Of a stretch of DNA of 40,563 nt, positions 24,729 through 33,040 are shown in pieces. The stretch lies in the NCBI GenBank assembly GCA_013361335.1, contig JABFYH010000215.1, forward strand, positions 1-40,563, given 5' to 3'. The translations under genes were made by a program, and so were the position numbers. Within the stretch, counting starts at the first letter, position 1. Each line of letters begins with the position of its first letter. Below the pieces are notes generated by a model. The model was not told where the DNA came from, did no database searches, and saw only the letters and a program-made list of their open reading frames with translations. Origin of the DNA: Gemmatimonadaceae bacterium. Lineage in GTDB: Bacteria; Gemmatimonadota; Gemmatimonadetes; Gemmatimonadales; Gemmatimonadaceae.

Positions 24729-25585
24729 GCTCCGAAGCCTCCCTCGCGGGAGCTCCGCTCACGTACAATCCCGACCTGGAGCGGCTCGAGATCGAGCTGC
24801 TCCTGGAAGGGGTGTTTCGGCATTACGGCTTCGACTTTCGCGCGTACGCCTACGCGTCCATCCGCCGCCGGCTGTGGAAGCGGGTGGAGGGCGAAGGGCT
24901 GCGGACGATCTCGGGGCTGCAGGACCGGATCCTCCATGATCCGGAGGCGATGGAGCGGCTGCTGCTGGACCTCTCCGTCAACGTCACGGCGATGTTCCGC
25001 GATCCGAGCTTCTACAAGGAGTTTCGCGAGCAGGTCGTGCCGCTGCTGCGCACCTACCCGTTCATCCGGATCTGGCATGCCGGCTGTTCGACCGGGGAGG
25101 AGGTGTTCTCGATGGCCATCCTCCTCGAGGAGGAGGGGTTGTACGACCGGGCGCGTCTCTACGCGACCGACATCAACGACGTGGTGCTCCAACGGGCGAA
25201 GCAGGGAATCTTCCCGCTCGACCGGATGCAGGAGTACACCGAGAACTACCTGCGGGCGGGGGGCAAGCACTCCTTCTCGCAGTACTACACGGCGAAGTAC
25301 GACGGCGCGCTGTTCAGCCCGGCCCTCACACGCAACATCGTGTTCTCGCAGCACAACCTCGTGACGGACCGGTCGTTCAGCGAGTTCCACGTGATCTTCT
25401 GCCGCAACGTCCTGATCTACTTCGACAAGACGCTGCAGAACCGGGTGCACTCGCTGTTCTACGACTCGCTCGTGATGTTCGGGATCATGGCGCTCGGCAG
25501 CAAGGAGTCGCTCAAGTTCTCGCAGTACGAGCCGTGCTACGAGAAGCTGAGCGCGACGGAAAAGCTGTACCGCAAGGTGCACTGA
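24713..25585 (+). CDS. CheR-type protein-glutamate O-methyltransferase
   Basis: [56 protein letters not shown]. Start ATG 24713 or GTG 24725, overlapping the kinase stop. Confidence 0.95.
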
Positions 25586-26205
25586 TGGCGTCGACGCGCG
25601 AGGCGCAGGCCGTGCCGGGGGTGGGCTACGATCTCGTGGTCGTGGGCACCTCGTGGGGTGGGCTGGCGGCGCTGCGCACGCTGGTGGCGGGGCTGCCGGA
25701 AACGTTCACGATGGCGGTCGCGCTCGTGCAGCATCGGCACAAGGATTCGGATCACCTGCTCCGCGTGCTCCTGCAGGAGCGCTCGGCGCTGGAGGTGTGC
25801 GAGGTGGAAGACAAGATGCCGGTGGAGCATGGCCGGATCTACGTGGCCCCGCCGGATTACCACACGCTCGTGGAGCCGGGCCACTTCTCGTTGAGCACGG
25901 AGGCGCCGGTGCGCTACAGCCGGCCGTCGATCGACGTGACCTTCGCCTCGGCGGCGACGAGCTACGGGCACCGGACGGTGGGCATCGTGCTGACCGGGGC
26001 GAATGCCGACGGCTCGCAGGGGCTGCGGCAGATCTCCGATCGGGGCGGGATGGCGATCGTCCAGGATCCGCGCACGGCGGAGAGCCCGACGATGCCGACG
26101 GCGGCGGCGAAGGCGGTCGCGCGGGCGCGGGTCATGCCGCTCGACGGCATCGTGGCGTTCCTGCGCGAGCTGCCGGCGGGCGTGCCGGAGCGGGAGGAGG
26201 CATGA
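25585..26205 (+). CDS. Stand-alone CheB-type methylesterase domain protein (no receiver)
   Basis: VVGTSWGGLAALR, VQHRH, IYVAPPDYHTLVEPG, GIVLTGANADGSQGL: the CheB Ser/His/Asp triad motifs. Confidence 0.95.
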   Translation: MASTREAQAVPGVGYDLVVVGTSWGGLAALRTLVAGLPETFTMAVALVQHRHKDSDHLLRVLLQERSALEVCEVEDKMPVEHGRIYVAPPDYHTLVEPGHFSLSTEAPVRYSRPSIDVTFASAATSYGHRTVGIVLTGANADGSQGLRQISDRGGMAIVQDPRTAESPTMPTAAAKAVARARVMPLDGIVAFLRELPAGVPEREEA

Positions 26206-27962
26206 GCGCCGGCCTGACGCTGGAAACCCAGACCGCCCCGCACCCCGTCACCGCGCCGATGGACGGGCTGTACGGGCCCATGCCGCCGGTCGAGATCCTC
26301 ATCGTCGACGACCGGCCCGAGAACCTGCTCGCGCTCGAGGCGATCCTCGAGCCGCTGGGGCAGAAGCTCGTGCGGGCCCACTCGGGCGACGAGGCGCTGC
26401 GGCTCCTGCTGTCGCACGACTTCGCCATGATCCTGCTCGACGTGCAGATGCCGGGGATCGACGGCTTCGAGACGGCGCGGCTCATCAAGTCGCGCGAGCG
26501 CACGAAGTACATCCCGATCATCTTCCTGACGGCGATCAGCAAGGACGAGCAGTACGTGTTCGAAGGATATTCGGTGGGGGCGGTGGACTACATGACCAAG
26601 CCCTTCCAGCCGGACATCCTGCGCTCGAAGGTGAGCGTGTTCGTCGACCTGTACCAGAAGCAGCGGCAGATCGCGTCGCAGGCGGACCTGATCCGCGAGA
26701 GCGAGAAGCGCGAGCTGGAGCTCCGGCACGTGCGCGAGATCTACGAGTCCGAGGCGCGCTTCTCGGAGATCGTCGGCTCGGCGATGGACGCGATCGTCGT
26801 GTTCGACGCCGACGGGCTGATCTCCCTGTTCAACGCCGCGGCGGAGCGGATGTTCTGCGCCAAGGCCGACGGCGCGGTGGGGGGGAACGTGATGCGGTAC
26901 TTCCCGGAGGTCGGGCGCCGGGAAACGCTCGACCGGATCTGCCACATGTCCGGCGCCGACCGCCAGCACGAGAACACCTGTACCACCGACACGCCGGCCG
27001 AGCATGTCCTCGCCTTCACCGGGCGGCGGGAGACAGGCGAGGAGTTTCCGATCGAGGCGACGGCGAGCTGCCTCGACGTGCGGGGCAAGCGCACCTACAC
27101 GCTGATCGTGCGCGACATCTCGGAGCGCCGGCGTGCGGAGGAGGCACTCAAGGAGCAGGCGGAGTCGCTGGCGAAGGCGATGACCGAGCTCAAGGCGCTG
27201 AACGACGAGCTCGGAGAGCGTCAGGCGGAGCTCGAGCGGGCGATGGCGGCGCGCAGCCGCTTCTACGCCTCGATGAGCCACGAGCTGCGCACGCCGATCA
27301 ACGCCGTGCTCGGCTACAGCACGCTGCTGCTGGAGAACATCTACGGTCCCCTGAACGAAAAGCAGGCGGAGGGGATCTCGCGCACCCACAAGGCGGCGAA
27401 GCATCTGCTCGAGCTGGTGAACGACGTGCTCGACCTGTCCAAGATCGAGGCGGGGAAGATCGACCTGCGGCTCCAGCCCGTGCACTTCCCGCAGCTGATC
27501 GAGGATCTGTTCGTGACGGTGCGTCCGCTGGCCGACCAGTACGGCTCGCCGCTGGCGCTGACGCACGACGGCGGGCCGCTCAAGGTGGTGAGCGATCCAC
27601 GGCGGCTGCGGCAGATCCTGCTCAACCTGCTCTCCAACGCGATCAAGTTCGGGCGCGGCAAGCCGATCCAGGTGCACTCGAGAGCGACCGACGAGGGGGG
27701 GATCGTGATCGAGGTGCGCGACGAGGGCGAAGGGATCGCCGCGGCGGACCTGGAGAAGATCTTCGACGAGTTCGTGCAGCTCGGAAAGACGCAGCTCACC
27801 GAGGGCACGGGACTGGGGCTGCCGATCTCGCGCCGTCTCGCCGAGATGCTCCAGGGAACGCTGGACGTGGAGTCCGAGGTCGGGGTGGGAAGTGTGTTCC
27901 GGCTCACACTTCCCGCGTCGGGCGAGACCCCAGCGGTGCGCCCGGGCAAGTCCGCCGGCTGA
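26202..27962 (+). CDS. REC-PAS hybrid histidine kinase
   Basis: ILIVDDRPENLLALEAIL...LLDVQMPGIDGFE...[56 protein letters not shown] overlap with cheB. Confidence 0.95.
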   Translation: MSAGLTLETQTAPHPVTAPMDGLYGPMPPVEILIVDDRPENLLALEAILEPLGQKLVRAHSGDEALRLLLSHDFAMILLDVQMPGIDGFETARLIKSRERTKYIPIIFLTAISKDEQYVFEGYSVGAVDYMTKPFQPDILRSKVSVFVDLYQKQRQIASQADLIRESEKRELELRHVREIYESEARFSEIVGSAMDAIVVFDADGLISLFNAAAERMFCAKADGAVGGNVMRYFPEVGRRETLDRICHMSGADRQHENTCTTDTPAEHVLAFTGRRETGEEFPIEATASCLDVRGKRTYTLIVRDISERRRAEEALKEQAESLAKAMTELKALNDELGERQAELERAMAARSRFYASMSHELRTPINAVLGYSTLLLENIYGPLNEKQAEGISRTHKAAKHLLELVNDVLDLSKIEAGKIDLRLQPVHFPQLIEDLFVTVRPLADQYGSPLALTHDGGPLKVVSDPRRLRQILLNLLSNAIKFGRGKPIQVHSRATDEGGIVIEVRDEGEGIAAADLEKIFDEFVQLGKTQLTEGTGLGLPISRRLAEMLQGTLDVESEVGVGSVFRLTLPASGETPAVRPGKSAG

Positions 27963-28131
27963 CCGACGCCGTGCGGGGGCTCGTCCGGCGCGGGACCCCT
28001 GGCGCGCCGCCGAGAAAATGCGCATCGTCGCTCACGGTGCGCGCGGCGGAATTCACGCCGCGCATCCGAGGTCCGCGCGCACGGCAGCGGAGCTCGATGA
28101 ACATCCACCACGGAACGCGGTATATTGCGGC

Positions 28132-28551
28132 ATGCGAGTGCTGTGTGTGGGTCGTCATGCCTTTCTGAGCGAGCATCTGTGCCGCGTCTTTCGCGACGCC
28201 GGCGCCGATTGCGAGCCCGCCGTCGGCGCATCGGCGGCGCTGCGCCGCGCGGCCGAGCTCGAGCCGCACGCGGTGGTGTGCGACTCCGATCTCATCACGC
28301 CGGCGCTGCTGGACTCGTGGGCCGCGGAGCCGGTGCTCAGCCAGGTGCCCGTGCTCGCGGTGAGCCTGACGCGTCGTCCCGAAGAATCCGCGCCGGCAGA
28401 GCTGAACGGGCTGGCGGCGGTGATCTACCTCCCGTCGATCGAGCGTGAACAGGTCGTGGCGCTGCTCGCGGGGCTGCACCGACCGCGCGGCGTGACCGCT
28501 CCGCCGGCCTGGCGCATGTCCGCGCCGGCGGCCTCCGTCCACACCGGCTGA
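28132..28551 (+). CDS. Degenerate receiver-like protein
   Basis: MRVLCVGRHAFLSEHLCRVFRDAGADCEPAVGASAALRRAAELEPHAVVCDSDL...VPVLAVSLT...VIYLPS; CheY-like alternation without the acidic pair or conserved Lys. Confidence 0.6.
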   Translation: MRVLCVGRHAFLSEHLCRVFRDAGADCEPAVGASAALRRAAELEPHAVVCDSDLITPALLDSWAAEPVLSQVPVLAVSLTRRPEESAPAELNGLAAVIYLPSIEREQVVALLAGLHRPRGVTAPPAWRMSAPAASVHTG

Positions 28552-28570
28552 GTCGAGCGACCCCACGCCC

Positions 28571-30157
28571 GTGCGAGTCCGCCGAGGCACCGGATTGTCT
28601 GCACCCACGGCGAGCTCGGGCGGCCGTGACAACGCGCCGGCGGATCTCAACCCGTGGGCGGCCCTGGAGAGCCTCGACACGGGAGTGCTCGTCCTCTCGT
28701 CCGACCTTCGCGTGCTCTACGCCAACACGGCGTGGGCGTCGTGGCTCGGCGCACCGATCCCGCCGGGGACGCCCTTCGCGACGCTGATCGACGAAGGGGC
28801 GATGAGCCCGGTGGACGAGCTGCGTGCGGTGCTGGTGGACGGCGAGCCACGCCCGATGCAGCTCGCATTGCGGGCGGCGCACGCCGACAGCTACGCGCGG
28901 CGCGTGAGCGGTGTGGCGCGCCGGACGGCGACGGGGGTCGTGCTCGAGGCGCGTGGCGACTCGGAAGACGACCGGGACGCGCTGGACGACGTCGCGCGCC
29001 GGCTCGCCGAGGTGACCGACATGGCCGAGGTGCTGCGCACGCTCTGCGAGATCGCGGCGCGGCAGTGTCAGGGCACGGGCGCGGCCGTGCTGCGCATGAC
29101 GGGCAACCTCGGCGAGGTGGTCGCGGCCTCGGGCGATCTCCTCCCCGCGCGCGGCCGGTGCTTCGAGCTGACGGGCTCGATGATGGGCGAGGCGATGTCG
29201 CGCGGCGAGACGGTCGCAGAGGAGAACTTCTACGAGTCCGGCCGGCCGTTGCAGCGCGTGGTGCCCGAGCTGGCGCTGGGCCCGGTGCTCGTCGCGCCGC
29301 TCCACGCGCACGGCGACACGCTGGGCGTGCTGGCGGTGGGCCGCTCGATCGGTGCGCGTCCCTTCCGCGTGCGCGACGAGCAGCGGCTGCGCCTGCTGTC
29401 CGACCACGCGGCGCTCGCGGTGCACAAGTCGCTGCTGCTCCAGCAGGCCCGCAGCGCGGACCGCGCGAAGGGGCGCTTCCTGGCGACGATGAGCCACGAG
29501 CTGCGAACGCCGCTGACGGCACTCGCCGGCTACAACGAGCTGCTGGCCGATCAGGTGATCGGCCCGATGAGCGATCCCCAGCTCGACATCATCGACCGCA
29601 TGCGGTCGGTGACGACGCACCTCTCGGCGATGATCGAGGAGATCCTGGCGTTCACGAGCCTGGAGGAGGGGCGCGAGACGGTCCGGCCGACGGACTTCCT
29701 GGCGGAGGATCTGGTGCGTGCGGCGACGGCGGTGATCGGTCCGCTGGCGGAGCAGAAGGGGCTGCGTCTGCACGTGCAGCTCCCCTTCTCGTCGGTGCGG
29801 ATGACGAGCGACATCGACAAGGCGCGGCAGATCCTGGTGAACCTGCTGGGCAATGCAGTGAAGTTCACCGACGCAGGGGCGGTGACGCTGCGCCTGAGCC
29901 GCGGGGCGCGGGCGGTGCGGGTGGACATCGCGGACACGGGCATCGGGATCCCGCCCGACGAGCTCCCGCGCCTGTTCCGGCCGTTCGCCCAGGTGGATAC
30001 CGGTTTGACGCGCCGCCACGGGGGGACGGGACTCGGGCTGTACATCTCCCGCCGTCTGGCGACGCTCCTGGGCGGGCACATCGAGGTGGAGAGCCGGCCG
30101 GGCGCGGGGTCGACGTTTACCGTTGTCCTGCCGGTCTCGTGGGAAGGTCCTAACTAG
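28571..30157 (+). CDS. PAS/GAF sensor histidine kinase
   Basis: PAS-like N-terminus (LESLDTGVLVLSSDLRVLYANTAW), [49 protein letters not shown] start. Confidence 0.93.
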   Translation: MRVRRGTGLSAPTASSGGRDNAPADLNPWAALESLDTGVLVLSSDLRVLYANTAWASWLGAPIPPGTPFATLIDEGAMSPVDELRAVLVDGEPRPMQLALRAAHADSYARRVSGVARRTATGVVLEARGDSEDDRDALDDVARRLAEVTDMAEVLRTLCEIAARQCQGTGAAVLRMTGNLGEVVAASGDLLPARGRCFELTGSMMGEAMSRGETVAEENFYESGRPLQRVVPELALGPVLVAPLHAHGDTLGVLAVGRSIGARPFRVRDEQRLRLLSDHAALAVHKSLLLQQARSADRAKGRFLATMSHELRTPLTALAGYNELLADQVIGPMSDPQLDIIDRMRSVTTHLSAMIEEILAFTSLEEGRETVRPTDFLAEDLVRAATAVIGPLAEQKGLRLHVQLPFSSVRMTSDIDKARQILVNLLGNAVKFTDAGAVTLRLSRGARAVRVDIADTGIGIPPDELPRLFRPFAQVDTGLTRRHGGTGLGLYISRRLATLLGGHIEVESRPGAGSTFTVVLPVSWEGPN

Positions 30158-30289
30158 GGCGCTCCGTCGGGCGGCGCAACGCGCGCGGCCCTCATAGACC
30201 CACATCCCGATCCCGCTCGTCAATGAGCGCGCTGCGCCGCGGGCCGCCAGCCCGCCCCATAAGCGCAGCGCCCCATTAACTTTCCCCGC

Positions 30290-33040
30290 ATGGGTACCTT
30301 CCCGCCTTCAACGACGATCTTCAACGACGCCTACATCGCCGAGGCGTTCGAGCGCTACCGCCGCGACCCGGCGTCGGTCGATGAATCGTGGCGCCAGTAC
30401 TTCCGCGCCGCCGAGTCGCTCGGTGGCGGGGGGACAGCGGGAGGCGTGGACGAAGGGCTCCTGCGAAAGACCGCGGGTGCGGCGGCGCTGGTGGACGCGA
30501 TCCGGCAGTATGGCCACCTCGCGGTGCAGCTGGATCCCCTCGGCACGCCGCCACCCGGCGGGCCGGAGCTGACGCCGGAATTCCATGGCATCACCGAGGA
30601 CGACCTCGCGCTGGTGCCGGCGAGCGCGCTGGGCTTCGAGACCGGCACCGCGGCCGACGTCGTGCGGCACCTGCGCGAGGTGTACTGCGGAGCGATCGGG
30701 TTCGAGCTGACGCATCTCGGGAGCGAGGCGGAGCGCACCTGGCTCACGCAGGCGGTGGAGCGCGGGACGTACACCCAGCCGTTGAGCGGCGAGGAGAAGG
30801 TCGCGGTGCTGCGCCGCCTCACCGAGGTGGACGGGCTCGAGCGGTTCCTCGGCCGGCAGTATCAGGGATACAAGCGCTTCTCCATCGAAGGCACCGACGC
30901 GCTGGTGCCGATGCTCGACGAGGCGATCGTTCGCGCGGCGCAGGCCGGCGCGCGCCGCGTCGTGATCGGGATGGCGCATCGCGGACGCATCAACGTGCTG
31001 GTGCACGTGATGGGGATGTCGTACGACGAGATGTTCGGGGAGTTCGAGGGCCGGCCCGGCGAGACGAGCGAGGACGCGACCACCGGGGACGTGAAGTACC
31101 ACCTCGGCTACGAGGGGGAGCGCGTCGTCGCCGAGCAGACGGTGAAGCTGGAGCTGGCGCCGAACCCGAGCCATCTCGAGGTCGTCAATCCGGTGATGAG
31201 CGGGATCGCGCGGGCCCACCAGCGCGTCGCGGGGGCGGTCGACGGCCGCGACGAACGCGTCGTGGTGCCGCTCTGCATCCACGGCGACGCCGCCTTCCCG
31301 GGCGAGGGCGTGGTGCCCGAGACCTTCAACCTCTCGCGACTGCGCGGGTACCGCGTCGGCGGGACGGTGCATCTCATCGTGAACAACCAGGTCGGCTTCA
31401 CCACCGACCCGATCGACGCCCGCTCCACGCGGTACGCGAGCGACCCCGCCAAGGGGTTCGAGGTGCCGGTGATGCACGTCAACGCCGACGACGCCGAGGC
31501 GTGCATCGCGGCGGTGCGTCTGGCGGCGGCCTACCGCGACCGCTTCGCGAAGGACGTCGTGATCGATCTCGTCGGCTACCGGCGGTGGGGCCACAACGAG
31601 ACGGACGAGCCGGCGTTCACGCAGCCGAAGCTGTACGAGCTCGTACGCGCGCACCCGACGCCGCGGCAGGTGTGGGCGGCGCGTCTCGTGCGCGAGCGGG
31701 TGCTCGACGAGGCGCAGGTCAAGGCGCTGGACGACGAGGTCGCGCAGAAGCTCGGCGCGGTGCACAAGGCGATGAAGGGCCAGGCGGCGCCGGCGTCCGA
31801 CGGCCAGGGTGCGCGTGCTGCGGCCGCTCCCCAGAGCTCCGTCGCCCCGCCGGCGGTAGCGGCGCAGCGGCTGGAGTCGATCAACACCGCCCTCCTCACC
31901 TATCCGTCGGGATTCACCCCGCACAGGCAGCTGGCCAAGACGCTCGAGCGCCGGCGCGACGCGTTGGGCAGCGGCAAGATCGACTGGGGTCATGCCGAAG
32001 CGCTGGCGTTCGGCGCGCTGCTCGAGGACGGGATCGGCGTTCGTCTGAGTGGGCAGGATGCGGAGCGCGGCACCTTCGCGCATCGCAACGCCGTGTTGCA
32101 CGACGTCGAGACCGGCGGCACGTACGTCCCCCTCGCGCAGCTGGCCGGCGCCCGGGCGCGGTTCGAGATCTACAACAGCCCGCTGTCGGAGACGGCGGTG
32201 ATGGGCTTCGAGTACGGCTTCAGCACCGCGGCGCCGACGGACCTGGTGCTGTGGGAAGCGCAGTACGGCGACTTCGTCAACGTCGCGCAGCCGATCATCG
32301 ACCAGTTCATCTCGGCCGACCGGGCGAAGTGGGGGCAGCGCAGCGGGCTCGTTTTGCTGCTGCCGCACGGCTACGAGGGGGGCGGGCCGGAGCACTCGAG
32401 CGCGCGTCTCGAGCGATTCCTCCAGCTGTGCGCCGAGGACAACATGAGCGTGGCGTATCCCTCGACGCCGGCGCAGTACTTCCACATCCTGCGTCGACAG
32501 GGAACCCACCGGGATCGCAAGCCGCTGGTGCTGATGCAGCCCAAGAGCCTCCTGCGGTTGCCCGCGGCGGCGTCGCGGCTCGAGGAGCTCGCCGGCGGCG
32601 CCTTCCAGCCGGTGATCGACGACGCGGCCGTCGCGTCGCGTCGCGGGGACGTGCGTCGGCTGGTGTTCTCGACGGCCAAGCTGTACTACGACCTGCTCGC
32701 GGCGCGCGGCAACCGGGCGGAGGTGGCGCTCGTGCGCGTGGACGAGCTCTATCCGTGGCCCGGCGAGGCGTTGGCGGCCGTCGTCGACGCCTACCCGAAC
32801 CTCGAGGACGTGGTGTGGGCGCAGGAAGAGCCGAAGAACATGGGGGCGTGGACGTACGTCGCGCCGCAGCTCCGCGTCGCGACGGGGAACATGCTGACCA
32901 TCCGATACGTCGGCCGTCCGGAGCGGGCCAGCCCGGCCGAGGGGTACAAGGAGGCGCACGACGTGGAGCAGAAGCGGATCGTGCAGGACGCGCTCACGCC
33001 GGTGGCGAGCGGCGCGAAGCGCAAGGCCGCCCGGGTGTGA
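30290..33040 (+). CDS. sucA: 2-oxoglutarate dehydrogenase E1 component
   Basis: FNDAYIAEAFERYRRDPASVDESWRQYF; GMAHRGRINVLVHVMG; GDAAFPGEGVVPETFNLSRL; GHNETDEPAFTQPKLY; LLPHGYEGGGPEHSSARLERFLQL. Confidence 0.97.
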   Translation: MGTFPPSTTIFNDAYIAEAFERYRRDPASVDESWRQYFRAAESLGGGGTAGGVDEGLLRKTAGAAALVDAIRQYGHLAVQLDPLGTPPPGGPELTPEFHGITEDDLALVPASALGFETGTAADVVRHLREVYCGAIGFELTHLGSEAERTWLTQAVERGTYTQPLSGEEKVAVLRRLTEVDGLERFLGRQYQGYKRFSIEGTDALVPMLDEAIVRAAQAGARRVVIGMAHRGRINVLVHVMGMSYDEMFGEFEGRPGETSEDATTGDVKYHLGYEGERVVAEQTVKLELAPNPSHLEVVNPVMSGIARAHQRVAGAVDGRDERVVVPLCIHGDAAFPGEGVVPETFNLSRLRGYRVGGTVHLIVNNQVGFTTDPIDARSTRYASDPAKGFEVPVMHVNADDAEACIAAVRLAAAYRDRFAKDVVIDLVGYRRWGHNETDEPAFTQPKLYELVRAHPTPRQVWAARLVRERVLDEAQVKALDDEVAQKLGAVHKAMKGQAAPASDGQGARAAAAPQSSVAPPAVAAQRLESINTALLTYPSGFTPHRQLAKTLERRRDALGSGKIDWGHAEALAFGALLEDGIGVRLSGQDAERGTFAHRNAVLHDVETGGTYVPLAQLAGARARFEIYNSPLSETAVMGFEYGFSTAAPTDLVLWEAQYGDFVNVAQPIIDQFISADRAKWGQRSGLVLLLPHGYEGGGPEHSSARLERFLQLCAEDNMSVAYPSTPAQYFHILRRQGTHRDRKPLVLMQPKSLLRLPAAASRLEELAGGAFQPVIDDAAVASRRGDVRRLVFSTAKLYYDLLAARGNRAEVALVRVDELYPWPGEALAAVVDAYPNLEDVVWAQEEPKNMGAWTYVAPQLRVATGNMLTIRYVGRPERASPAEGYKEAHDVEQKRIVQDALTPVASGAKRKAARV

